From JASJCL01 sp050291585 (GTDB lineage: Bacteria; Desulfobacterota; Desulfobacteria; Desulfobacterales; Desulfosarcinaceae), in contig JBNKKA010000002.1 in NCBI GenBank assembly GCA_050291585.1, positions 1-64,000 of the forward strand: a stretch of DNA of 64,000 bases, given 5' to 3'. Shown one piece after another: positions 8,294 to 18,244 of this stretch. Made by a program: the position numbers and the translations under genes. The notes under the pieces are model-generated. The model worked only from the letters and a program-made list of their open reading frames with translations, was not told the DNA's origin and made no database searches. Positions within the stretch are counted from its first letter, which is position 1, and the number at the start of each line of letters is the position of its first letter.

Positions 8294-10030
8294 ATGAAAA
8301 CCGATCCCTCGCGAAAAATCCGCCTGCGCAGCGCCGTGGTCAGCGTCCTCTTCGTGGCGCTCTTCGGCACCATCGCGGTGCGCGCCGCCCAGTTACAGGT
8401 GGTCAGGGGCTCCTGGCTCTCCAGCCGCGCCGCAAGCGAGTACCAGCGCGTTCAAACCATAGCGGGCAAGCGCGGTTCCATCTTGGACACCAATGGGGAC
8501 CCCCTGGCGGTGAGCGTCCAGGCGACCTCCATCGCCGCCGATCCGCGTCTCATCAAGGACCCATACGGGACCGCAGTGCGCCTGGCCCCCAAGCTCAAGC
8601 TCAAACGAAAGACGCTCCAGAAGAAACTGACCGCCAAGCGCCACTTTGTCTGGCTCAGACGCGAGGTGTCACCCGAGGCGGTGGAAGCGATCCGCGCCAT
8701 GAAGATCGAAGGTCTGCATTTCATGGCCGAAACCAGCCGCGTCTACCCGGCCAAGACACAGGCCGGCCAATTACTGGGCTTTGCCGGCATTGACGGCCGC
8801 GGCCTCGAAGGGGTGGAGTTCTTTTACGAAAAACAGCTCAAGGCCAGCAGTCGCGAGATCCAGGTGTACAAGGATGCCCTGGGACGCGGTTTCGACGGCG
8901 CCCACAAGGAGACCCAAGAACTCGATGGCCGCAACGTACAACTGACCATTGATCGTAACATCCAGTTCATCACCGAGAAAGCCTTGGAGGAGGCGGTCAC
9001 CACTCACAAGGCCAAAAACGGCCTGGCCGTCGTGATGGCGCCGGACAGCGGGGCGATCCTGGCCCTGGCCAACTACCCCTATTTCAACCCCAACGCTTTC
9101 GGTACTTTCCAGCGTGACGACTGGCGCAATCGGGCCATTACCGACCCCTTCGAGCCAGGCTCGACCATGAAGATTTTCAGCGCGGCGGCAGCCATTGACT
9201 CGGGCCTGGTGCGCGCCGATTCGATCTTCTACTGCGAAAATGGCGCCTATCGCATCGGCCGCAACACCGTCCATGACACCAAGGAGCATGGCTGGCTCTC
9301 CCTTGCGCAGATCGTCAAGTACAGCAGCAATATCGGTTCGGTCAAAGTGGCCGAGACCATCGGCGCCAAGAACCTGCATCACTACCTAACCACTTTCGGT
9401 TTCGGGACACGCACGGGGGTCGACTGCCCCGGTGAAACCCCGGGCCGCCTGACGAGCCACAAGTACTGGTCGAACATCGACACGGGCGCCATCTCCTTCG
9501 GCCAGGGGATCAGCGTCTCCGGCATACAGCTGACGGCCGCAGCGGCGGCGATTGCCAACGGCGGACGCCTCATGCGGCCCCATCTGGTCAAGGCCATCAC
9601 CGACACCAAAGGCCAGGTGGTGGAGAAGATCAAACCCGAGACGGTGCGTCGGGTGATCTCCCCCCAGACGGCACGCACCTTACGGAAAATCATGCGCACG
9701 GTTACCACCTCGGGGGGGACCGGCGAAGCGGCCGCCCCGGAAGGCTATACCGTCTCCGGTAAAACGGGTACAGCCCAGAAGATCGGCCCCGATGGCCGCT
9801 ACGCAGCGGGCAAATATGTCGCCTCCTTTATAGGGTTCGCGCCGGCGGACACACCCGCCTTGGTGATCCTCGTGGTTGTGGACGAGCCCGAGAAGATCCA
9901 CTACGGCGGTCAGGTGGCCGGGCCGGCCTTCCGGACCATCGCCCAGGAGTCACTGCAATACCTCAACATCATGCCTTCCAACGGCATGGAACGCCTAAGG
10001 GTGGCCATTGACCATGAGGTCAAAGGATAA
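8294..10030 (+). CDS. ftsI: septal peptidoglycan transpeptidase FtsI (PBP3-type)
   Basis: A class B penicillin-binding protein of 578 residues: cytoplasmic tail, one N-terminal transmembrane helix (about residues 15-33), a PBP dimerisation domain, then the transpeptidase domain. The active-site triad is intact: PGSTMKIF with the catalytic Ser and Lys, YSSN, and SGKTGTAQ. It crosslinks septal peptidoglycan with FtsW. ATG 8294 is preferred; GTG 8291 would add one residue. No PASTA domain is seen. It is followed by murE 2 bases later. Confidence 0.94.
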   Translation: MKTDPSRKIRLRSAVVSVLFVALFGTIAVRAAQLQVVRGSWLSSRAASEYQRVQTIAGKRGSILDTNGDPLAVSVQATSIAADPRLIKDPYGTAVRLAPKLKLKRKTLQKKLTAKRHFVWLRREVSPEAVEAIRAMKIEGLHFMAETSRVYPAKTQAGQLLGFAGIDGRGLEGVEFFYEKQLKASSREIQVYKDALGRGFDGAHKETQELDGRNVQLTIDRNIQFITEKALEEAVTTHKAKNGLAVVMAPDSGAILALANYPYFNPNAFGTFQRDDWRNRAITDPFEPGSTMKIFSAAAAIDSGLVRADSIFYCENGAYRIGRNTVHDTKEHGWLSLAQIVKYSSNIGSVKVAETIGAKNLHHYLTTFGFGTRTGVDCPGETPGRLTSHKYWSNIDTGAISFGQGISVSGIQLTAAAAAIANGGRLMRPHLVKAITDTKGQVVEKIKPETVRRVISPQTARTLRKIMRTVTTSGGTGEAAAPEGYTVSGKTGTAQKIGPDGRYAAGKYVASFIGFAPADTPALVILVVVDEPEKIHYGGQVAGPAFRTIAQESLQYLNIMPSNGMERLRVAIDHEVKG

Positions 10031-10032
10031 AG

Positions 10033-11579
<1,547 letters not shown>

Positions 11580-11583
<4 letters not shown>

Positions 11584-13007
11584 CCTTGTCCTGGACGATA
11601 AACGACCTGCTGGCCGCCACACATGGCAATCTGGCCTATGGTGACCCGGACGGTGCTTTCAGCGCCTTGGGGATCGACTCGCGGCATCTGCCTCAAGATG
11701 CGATCTTTGTGGCCATCAAAGGCGAGGTCCACGACGGCCATCGTTTCTGTGGTGACGTGGTCGCCGGTGGCTGCCACTGCCTGGTGGTAGACCAGCGGCC
11801 TGACGTGGACCTGGATCACGATAACTGGCGCAGGGCCGGGATCTCCTGCATCGCGGTGGCCGACACCACCCGCGCCCTGGGAGACCTGGCCCGCTACCAC
11901 CGCCGGCGCTGCCCGGCCAAGGTGATCGCCATCACCGGCTCCAATGGTAAAACCAGCACCCGCCGCATGACGGCCGGGGTGAGCGCAGAAGCATTCGAGA
12001 CCCATGCCACCAAGGGCAATTTCAACAACGAGATTGGCCTGCCTCTCTCCCTGTTGGGCCTCACGGTCGATCACCAGGTGGCCGTGCTGGAGCTGGGTAT
12101 GAACCACCCCGGTGAAATCCAGCGCCTGGGGGAGATCTGCCTGCCAGACGTGGGCGTAATCACCAACGTGGGCCCCGTCCACTTGGAAGGGGTGGGCAGC
12201 ATCGAAGGCGTCGCCCGGGCAAAAGCCGAGCTTTTGGACACCATCGCACCCGACGGCATGGCCATCCTCAACGCCGACGACCCACGCGTGGCGGCCATGG
12301 CCGTCCAGACCGAACGCACGGTCCTGACCTATGGCCTGGGCCCCACGGCGCGGGTGCGCGCCGAGATGATCCGACCCTCTGCCGATGGTATTGACTTTTT
12401 GCTCCACAGCCCGGCGGGCCAGAGCCCTGTGAGCCTGAACACCCCGGCCCATTTCATGGTCAGCAACGCCCTGGCGGCAGCGGCCGTAGGCGAAGTTCTG
12501 GGGATGCGACCCGGGACTGTCGCCAATGGGCTTAAAACATTCCGGCCGGGACCGGGGCGCATGATGCTGCGCAGCCTGCCCGGCGAGGTGCGTCTCATCG
12601 ACGACAGCTACAATGCCAACCCGGCCTCCATGGCTGCCGCCCTGACCACCCTGCAGCTTTTCCAGGAGACCGGTCGGCGCACCGTGGCTGTCCTGGGGGG
12701 TATGCTCGAGCTGGGGCAGACCGCCGCCGAACTGCACCGTCAGCTGGGCGAATCCGCCGCCAGGAGCGGCATCGATCGTCTGTATGTCTTTGGCGAATAC
12801 GCCGAGGTGATGTTAGCGGGCGCCCGTGAGGCGGGCCTCGCCGGCGACCATCTCTTTGCCGGCAGCCACGATGAGATCGCCGCCGACCTGAAAACCTGGC
12901 TGCAAGCCGGCGACTGCCTCCTGGTCAAGGGATCGCGAGGCATGACCATGGAAAAAGTAATTACACAATTGGAGGAAAAAGCCCTCAAAAAGGAGGAGCC
13001 CAAATGA
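11580..13007 (+). CDS. murF: UDP-MurNAc-tripeptide--D-Ala-D-Ala ligase MurF
   Basis: A 475-residue Mur ligase that attaches D-Ala-D-Ala to complete the UDP-MurNAc-pentapeptide. It has the P-loop AITGSNGKTSTRR, the block GNFNNEIGLPLSLL and the segment LIDDSYNANPASM, all characteristic of MurF. ATGA overlaps join it to murE upstream and to a 79-codon reading frame downstream. A strong AGGAGG-type ribosome site (GGAGGAG at about 12992) lies within its 3' end and serves whatever is translated next. Confidence 0.95.
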
Positions 13008-13243
13008 TTACCTGCTGGCTCATGGCTGAGGGCGGTTGGAAGTCCCTTACAGCAAACGAGCGGATTCCCCGGAAAGGAGGCAGCCGGCGCCTTCTCAGCA
13101 GCCGCCAGGTGAGCCGCTGGTGGCGAAACGAACTGGCCCTCATCGCGGCGCCCTGTTTCGACTTGACAGATTATAACGGCGCAAAAGCCAAAACCTTTTT
13201 CACCATTTTTTCCATTAATGACAGAATGCACAGGCCGCAATGA
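13004..13243 (+). CDS. 79-residue unknown protein between murF and mraY
   Basis: This frame starts at ATG 13004, overlapping the murF stop (ATGA), and stops at 13243, overlapping the mraY ATG (ATGA again). It has a strong Shine-Dalgarno sequence 6-9 bases upstream. The product is basic and tryptophan-containing, with no transmembrane segment and no family I recognise. Most dcw clusters have murF directly before mraY. It could be a real small protein, or simply a spacer whose translation hands ribosomes to mraY. Coding status is uncertain because the composition is not distinctive. Confidence 0.45.
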   Translation: MITCWLMAEGGWKSLTANERIPRKGGSRRLLSSRQVSRWWRNELALIAAPCFDLTDYNGAKAKTFFTIFSINDRMHRPQ

Positions 13244-14319
13244 TCTACCATCTCCTCTATCCGCTGCACACCAGCATCTCGGCGTTCAACGTCTTCCGGT
13301 ACATCACCTTCCGGGCGATCTACGCCAGCCTGACGGCCTTTCTGATCTGTTTTCTGCTGGGACCCTGGATGATCCGTAAGCTTGCGGCCCTCCAGGTGGG
13401 TCAGTATGTGCGCGAGGACGGGCCCCAGACCCACCTCAAAAAGGCGGGCACCCCCACCATGGGCGGCTGCCTGATCATCGCCGGGGTAGCGGCCGCCACC
13501 CTGTTGTGGGCCGACCTGACCAACATCTACATCTGGATTCTGCTCCTCAGCCTGTTGGGCTTCGGCCTCATCGGCTTTGTGGACGACTACCTCATGCAGG
13601 TCAAGAAACGCTCCAAAGGCCTCACCGCCAAGGGCAAGATCTTGCTGCAGGTTTTCCTGGCCATGGGGATCGGCACCCTTGTGCTGCTGCGACCCGACTT
13701 CGACACCCAGGTGACCATACCTTTTTTAAAGCAGGTCTCTCCCGACCTGGGCTGGTGGTACGTGCCCTTCGCCGCCCTGGTGATCGTGGGGGCCTCCAAC
13801 GGCGTCAACCTCACCGACGGCCTGGACGGTCTCGCCATCGGTCCCATGACGGTGGCGGCGGTCACCTATATGATCTTCGCCTATGTGGCCGGCCATGTGC
13901 GCATCGCCGAATACCTGCAGATCAACTACGTGGCCGGCTGCGGCGAGGTGACCGTCTTCTGCGGCTGTCTGGCCGGCGCCGGCCTGGGTTTCCTGTGGTT
14001 CAACGCCTACCCGGCCCAGGTCTTCATGGGCGACACGGGCTCCCTCAGCCTGGGGGCTTCACTGGGCGCCCTGGCGGTGATCACCAAACAGGAGATCCTA
14101 CTGGTGCTGGTGGGCGGCCTCTTCGTCATCGAGGCCCTCTCGGTCATCTTTCAGGTGAGCTTTTTCAAGGTCACCAAAGGCAAACGCATCTTCCGTATGG
14201 CGCCCCTGCACCATCATTTTGAACTCAAGGGCTGGCCGGAACCCAAGGTTATTGTCCGTTTCTGGATCATCGCTATAGCCCTGGCGCTGGTATCCATGAG
14301 CACTTTGAAATTACGCTGA
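13240..14319 (+). CDS. mraY: phospho-MurNAc-pentapeptide transferase MraY
   Basis: A 359-residue inner-membrane protein with about ten transmembrane helices that transfers phospho-MurNAc-pentapeptide to undecaprenyl phosphate, forming lipid I. Family signatures are present: KKAGTPTMGG, the catalytic GFVDDYLM, the segment NGVNLTDGLDGLAIG, the loop FMGDTGSL and the histidine cluster APLHHHFELKGWPE. Its 3' end, coding for ALVSMSTLKLR, forms the first copy of an 86-base tandem repeat, and its TGA overlaps the ATG of a micro-ORF by one base. Confidence 0.96.
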   Translation: MIYHLLYPLHTSISAFNVFRYITFRAIYASLTAFLICFLLGPWMIRKLAALQVGQYVREDGPQTHLKKAGTPTMGGCLIIAGVAAATLLWADLTNIYIWILLLSLLGFGLIGFVDDYLMQVKKRSKGLTAKGKILLQVFLAMGIGTLVLLRPDFDTQVTIPFLKQVSPDLGWWYVPFAALVIVGASNGVNLTDGLDGLAIGPMTVAAVTYMIFAYVAGHVRIAEYLQINYVAGCGEVTVFCGCLAGAGLGFLWFNAYPAQVFMGDTGSLSLGASLGALAVITKQEILLVLVGGLFVIEALSVIFQVSFFKVTKGKRIFRMAPLHHHFELKGWPEPKVIVRFWIIAIALALVSMSTLKLR

Positions 14320-14405
14320 TGAAACTGAGAACTATCCAAACGATTGCCAAAAACGACCGCAGCGCCGAAGCGCTGGTATCCATGAGCACTTTGAAATTAC
14401 GCTGA
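14319..14405 (+). CDS. micro-ORF 1 in the mraY/murD repeat (28 residues)
   Basis: ATG 14319 overlaps the mraY TGA by one base (TGATG), and the frame ends at TGA 14403-14405, again as TGATG with the next ATG. The 28-residue peptide begins Met-Lys-Leu-Arg like MurD and ends LVSMSTLKLR like MraY. A structural role for the peptide is unlikely; a role as a termination-reinitiation relay is plausible. Confidence 0.5.
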   Translation: MKLRTIQTIAKNDRSAEALVSMSTLKLR

Positions 14406-14491
14406 TGAAACTGAGAACTATCTATACGATAGCCAAAAACGACCGCAGCGCCGAAGCGCTGGTATCCATGAGCACGTTGAAACTAGGCTGA
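14405..14491 (+). CDS. micro-ORF 2 in the mraY/murD repeat (28 residues)
   Basis: ATG 14405 overlaps the stop of micro-ORF 1, and its own TGA (14489-14491) overlaps the murD ATG at 14491. The peptide is nearly identical to micro-ORF 1 (Gln to Tyr at position 7, final Arg to Gly). Together the two frames keep an unbroken chain of one-base stop/start overlaps from mraY to murD. Confidence 0.5.
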   Translation: MKLRTIYTIAKNDRSAEALVSMSTLKLG

Positions 14492-15855
14492 TGAAATTGA
14501 GAAATTCACATACGGTGGTAGTGGGACTGGGCCGCTCGGGTCTGGCCGCCGCCGAGTTGTTGCTTCTCAAAGGGGCCCGGGTGACAGTCACCGATAGCCG
14601 CGGCGCAGATGAGTTGGGTGAAGCGGCAAGCGTGGCCGAATCCCTGGGTGCCGCCCTGGAATTGGGTGGCCACAATCAGGCCACCCTCGACAACGCCGAC
14701 CTCATCGTCATCAGCCCCGGAGTGCCCCACACCATCGCCCCCCTGGAGAAGGCCCGCGCCAAGGGCGTCCCCGTCATCGGCGAGGTGGAGCTGGCGACCA
14801 GATTTATCACGGCCCCCATAGTGGCGGTGAGCGGCACCAACGGCAAGACCACCACCACGGAGCTGCTCGGAAAGATGCTTAAGGCTTCTGGCAAAAAGAC
14901 CTTCGTGGGCGGCAACATCGGCATGGCCCTGAGCAACTGCGTCATCGCGAACAAAGATCCTGATGTGGTAGTGGCCGAGATCTCCAGCTTTCAGCTGGAC
15001 ACCATTGTGAGATTTCGTCCCAAGGTTGGGGTACTCCTCAACATCAGCGCCGACCACTTGGACCGCTACGATGGCATGACCGCTTACGCCGCCAGCAAGG
15101 CGCGTCTGTGGGCCAATATGCAGGCCGAGGACAGCCTCGTCTACCATCGCACGGACCCGTACATCGCTTCTCTGGTGACAGGGGCACCCGGCCACCACCT
15201 GCCCTTCGCAGCAACGGATGGCGGGGATGAAGCGATGGCCACAGGAGCCCTGATCGACGACCAGCAGATCGAGCTGCGCCTGCCCGACCAGGAGGTCATG
15301 GCCATCGACCTGAGCCACACGCGCCTCATCGGCCCCCACAATCGCGAGAATATCGCCGCAGCGGCCCTGGCGGCCCTGTCAGCCGGGGCCACCCTGGCGG
15401 GCGTCCAGAAGGCGCTGGACGATTTCGCCCCCCTGCCCCACCGCCTGGAGCCAGTGGGCACAGTGGAAGGGGTGACTTACGTCAACGATTCCAAAGCCAC
15501 CAACGTGGATGCCACGGTGCGCGCCCTGGCCTGCTTTGACGGCCCCGTGGCCCTCATCGTGGGGGGACGCAATAAAGATAATGATTTTAGTGAATTGCGT
15601 GAGGCGATTCGCACCACTGCCCGTCTATTGCTGGTCAATGGCGAGGCTCGCCAGGAGATCGTCGCCGCCCTCGAAGGCTGCGGGGTACCCCTGGAAACTA
15701 TGGCCACCCAGGTAGAGGCGCTGGAAAAAGCGCGCCAGGAAGCCGAGCCTGGCTGGACCGTCCTGCTCTCGCCGGCCTGCGCCAGTTTCGATCAGTTCGA
15801 TAACTATGCCGCCCGGGGGACGGCCTTCAGGAAAACGGTGGAGGGATGGCGATGA
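14491..15855 (+). CDS. murD: UDP-MurNAc-L-alanine--D-glutamate ligase MurD
   Basis: A 454-residue Mur ligase adding D-glutamate to UDP-MurNAc-L-Ala. The N-terminal Rossmann segment VVVGLGRSGLAA, the P-loop AVSGTNGKTTTTE, the block AEISSFQLDT and the C-terminal VNDSKATN (about residue 330) are all present. The start ATG overlaps the stop of the preceding micro-ORF, so its translation probably depends on reinitiation. The 3' end overlaps ftsW. Confidence 0.95.
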   Translation: MKLRNSHTVVVGLGRSGLAAAELLLLKGARVTVTDSRGADELGEAASVAESLGAALELGGHNQATLDNADLIVISPGVPHTIAPLEKARAKGVPVIGEVELATRFITAPIVAVSGTNGKTTTTELLGKMLKASGKKTFVGGNIGMALSNCVIANKDPDVVVAEISSFQLDTIVRFRPKVGVLLNISADHLDRYDGMTAYAASKARLWANMQAEDSLVYHRTDPYIASLVTGAPGHHLPFAATDGGDEAMATGALIDDQQIELRLPDQEVMAIDLSHTRLIGPHNRENIAAAALAALSAGATLAGVQKALDDFAPLPHRLEPVGTVEGVTYVNDSKATNVDATVRALACFDGPVALIVGGRNKDNDFSELREAIRTTARLLLVNGEARQEIVAALEGCGVPLETMATQVEALEKARQEAEPGWTVLLSPACASFDQFDNYAARGTAFRKTVEGWR

Positions 15856-17042
15856 GTGTGGCCGTGAACGCGCCCAACATCGTTGGGCCGTCCAGCACAG
15901 ATGGACCGTCTGCCGTAGGCTTGACCTACGACACCAAGTTGCTTTTCTGCGTCCTTTTTCTGGTGGGGGTTGGCCTCGTCATGGTGTTCAGCTCCAGTAG
16001 TGCCCTGGCCCTCAAGCAGTACGACACCAGCTACTACTTTCTCAAGCGGCAATCGATCTTCTCCGTATTGGGAATCCTCGCCCTGGTGGTCTGCAGCCAT
16101 GTGCCCTACCGGATCTATCGCCTGCTGGCCTACCCCATCCTGCTGGTAGCCATCGCCGCCCTCCTGATGGTCCAATTCAGCAGTCTGGGGGTTTCGGCCG
16201 GCGGGGCGCGTCGCTGGCTCGATCTGGGCTTCCTGCGCTTTCAGCCCTCGGAGCTGGCGCGCCAAGCCTTGGTGATCTACCTGGCCTATTCGCTCTCTAA
16301 AAAACAGCCCAACATCCGCCGCCTGAGCGTGGGTTTCATCCCCCACGCAGTGGTCCTGGGGGTGTTCACACTGCTGCTTTTATTCCAGCCTGACTTCGGT
16401 TCGGTGGTGATCTTCACAGCCATCACCTGGATCGTCATGTTCGTGGGCGGCGTGCCCCTGCGCTGGCTGGTGGGCTTCATCCTGCCCCTGCTGCCGGCGG
16501 CCTATTTTTACGCCCTCACCGCCGAGTACCGCGTCAAACGTCTCCTGAGTTTCCTGGATCCCTGGCAGTATCCCGCCGACGCGGGCTACCAGACCATCCA
16601 CAGCCTGATGGCCTTCGGCTCGGGCGGTATCGTTGGCACCGGGGTGGGCAAAGGCGTCCAGAAGCTCTTCTACCTGCCCGAGTCCCACACCGACTTCATC
16701 TTTTCAGTGATCGGCGAGGAGCTTGGTCTGGTGGGGGTCTGGTTCATCATCGCGCTTTACACGGTGCTCTTCTGGCGGGGCATGCGCATCGCGCGCAACT
16801 GCGACGATCAGTTCGGAGCCCTTTTGGCCATGGGGATCACAACGGCCATCGGCCTGCAGGTGGTAATCAACATGGGTGTCACTCTGGGGCTATTGCCCAC
16901 CAAGGGTCTGACCCTGCCCTTCCTGAGCTACGGGGGCACCTCCCTGCTGCTCAACATGGGGGCCATGGGCATTTTAATGAATATCGGCATGGGCAAAACG
17001 AAAGGGGAAAGCGGTCGTGTTCATCGTCCAAAACGCCCCTAA
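15852..17042 (+). CDS. ftsW: septal peptidoglycan glycosyltransferase FtsW
   Basis: A SEDS-family polytopic membrane protein of about 396 residues with some ten transmembrane helices. It polymerises lipid II at the septum with FtsI. SEDS signatures include GGARRWLDLG, FQPSELARQ, the block QPDFGSV and, near the end, LPFLSYGGTS. ATG 15852 overlaps the murD stop as ATGA; ATG 15846 would add two residues. Its TAA stop falls inside the first of three 21-base repeats, and its last codons overlap the murG start. Confidence 0.94.
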   Translation: MSVAVNAPNIVGPSSTDGPSAVGLTYDTKLLFCVLFLVGVGLVMVFSSSSALALKQYDTSYYFLKRQSIFSVLGILALVVCSHVPYRIYRLLAYPILLVAIAALLMVQFSSLGVSAGGARRWLDLGFLRFQPSELARQALVIYLAYSLSKKQPNIRRLSVGFIPHAVVLGVFTLLLLFQPDFGSVVIFTAITWIVMFVGGVPLRWLVGFILPLLPAAYFYALTAEYRVKRLLSFLDPWQYPADAGYQTIHSLMAFGSGGIVGTGVGKGVQKLFYLPESHTDFIFSVIGEELGLVGVWFIIALYTVLFWRGMRIARNCDDQFGALLAMGITTAIGLQVVINMGVTLGLLPTKGLTLPFLSYGGTSLLLNMGAMGILMNIGMGKTKGESGRVHRPKRP

Positions 17043-18240
17043 GAATAAGGGGTACGCCCCTAAGAACCAGGGGTACGCCCCTAAGAACAAGGGGTACGAT
17101 AAAACAAGGGGCGTTGATAATCGCCTTCTGCGGGTCGTCATCGCCGGTGGCGGCACCGGTGGCCACCTCTTTCCCGGCATCGCCATCGCCGAGGCCTTCG
17201 TTGCTGAACGTCCGGGCACCGAAGTAATGTTCATCGGTTCGGGCCGCCCCCTGGAGATATCGGTGCTCTCCCAGACGGGGTTTCAGTTCGACACCATCGC
17301 CATCGAGGGTCTCAAGGGACGCGGCCGTTGGAACCAGCTGCGAGCCGCTTTCAAGATCCCCGCTGCTGTCTGGTCCTCGGCCCGCAAGCTGTGGGCCTTC
17401 CGCCCCCAAATGGTCGTGGGTGTGGGTGGCTACTCTGCCGGCCCTGTAGTCGCCGCGGCCTGGCTGCTGCGGATGCCACGGGTGCTCCACGAGCAGAACC
17501 TGCTGCCAGGGGTCACCAACCGCATCCTGGCCCGCCTGTCCAATCGTATCTATATTAGCTTTGCCGATACGGAGGGGCGCTGGGCGACAGACAAGATACG
17601 TCTCACGGGCAACCCCGTCCGCAAGGCGCTGCTCAGGGGCACGCAGAAAGAGGCCTCCTGCGAAGATGGCCTTAATCTCCTGGTCATGGGGGGTAGTCAG
17701 GGGGCCCACGCCATCAATATGGCCCTGATCGACGCCCTCGCCAAGCTGCCCAAAGAGACCACGCTGTGCGTGCGTCACCAGACGGGTACCAAAGACCTTG
17801 GGATGGTGACGGCCGCCTATAGGCGCCATGGTGTCAAGGCACAGGTGCAGCCTTTCTTTAACGACATGGCCGACTGCTACCGGTGGGCCGATCTGGCCAT
17901 CTGCCGGGCGGGGGCCACCACCGTGGCGGAACTGACGGCCGTGGGACTACCGGCCCTTTTCGTGCCCTTCCCATTCGCCGCCGACGACCACCAGCGCCTC
18001 AACGCCGAAGCCGTGGTCCAGGCTGGCGGTGGTGAGATGGTGTTGGAGCAGGATCTGGATGGCCACCGATTGGCCAAGCACCTGGCCCACTTTATGGATC
18101 ACCCCGAGAGTCTGCGGGAAATGGCCGCGGCGGCCCGTATCCTGGGACGGCCGGCGGCGGCCGAGGAGATTGTCGAAGACTGCTTAACGCTGCTGGGATT
18201 GAAGTCATCTGCCGCGCAAGCTGAACCGGAGATTAAATAG
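17017..18240 (+). CDS. murG: UDP-GlcNAc transferase MurG with repeat-encoded N-terminal tail
   Basis: A 407-residue GT28 glycosyltransferase that adds GlcNAc to lipid I at the inner face of the membrane. Motifs are GGGTGGHLFPG at the N-domain, GVGGYSAGPV, HEQNLLPGVTN, GGSQGAHAIN and CRAGATTVAELT. The only reasonable start in frame is GTG 17017, preceded by AGGGGAAAG, which overlaps ftsW by 26 bases. This places three copies of the heptapeptide APKNKGY or close variant ahead of the catalytic domain, giving some 38 extra residues compared with usual MurG. No ATG, GTG or TTG occurs in frame between the repeats and GGGTGG. Confidence 0.93.
   Translation: MFIVQNAPKNKGYAPKNQGYAPKNKGYDKTRGVDNRLLRVVIAGGGTGGHLFPGIAIAEAFVAERPGTEVMFIGSGRPLEISVLSQTGFQFDTIAIEGLKGRGRWNQLRAAFKIPAAVWSSARKLWAFRPQMVVGVGGYSAGPVVAAAWLLRMPRVLHEQNLLPGVTNRILARLSNRIYISFADTEGRWATDKIRLTGNPVRKALLRGTQKEASCEDGLNLLVMGGSQGAHAINMALIDALAKLPKETTLCVRHQTGTKDLGMVTAAYRRHGVKAQVQPFFNDMADCYRWADLAICRAGATTVAELTAVGLPALFVPFPFAADDHQRLNAEAVVQAGGGEMVLEQDLDGHRLAKHLAHFMDHPESLREMAAAARILGRPAAAEEIVEDCLTLLGLKSSAAQAEPEIK
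17033..17095 (+). repeat. three 21-bp palindromic direct repeats at the ftsW/murG junction
   Basis: Units start at 17033, 17054 and 17075. Each contains the inverted arms CCCCT and AGGGG around a 7-base core (AAGAATA, AAGAACC or AAGAACA), and a decayed fourth unit may follow to about 17114. The period is a multiple of three, so the array stays in frame with murG; the first unit supplies the ftsW stop codon. Confidence 0.9.
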
Positions 18241-18244
18241 ACCT

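Larger units (their letters stand above)
14284..14509 (+). repeat. 86-bp tandem repeat, about 2.6 copies, at the mraY/murD junction
   Basis: Copies begin at 14284, 14370 and 14456 with GCGCTGGTATCCATGAGCAC, a strict 86-base period. The first copy is the mraY 3' end, the second is intergenic, and the partial third runs into the first codons of murD. Copies differ at a few bases. The unit thus joins the mraY tail to a murD-like head (Met-Lys-Leu-Arg), as if a segment spanning the gene junction had been duplicated. Confidence 0.92.
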
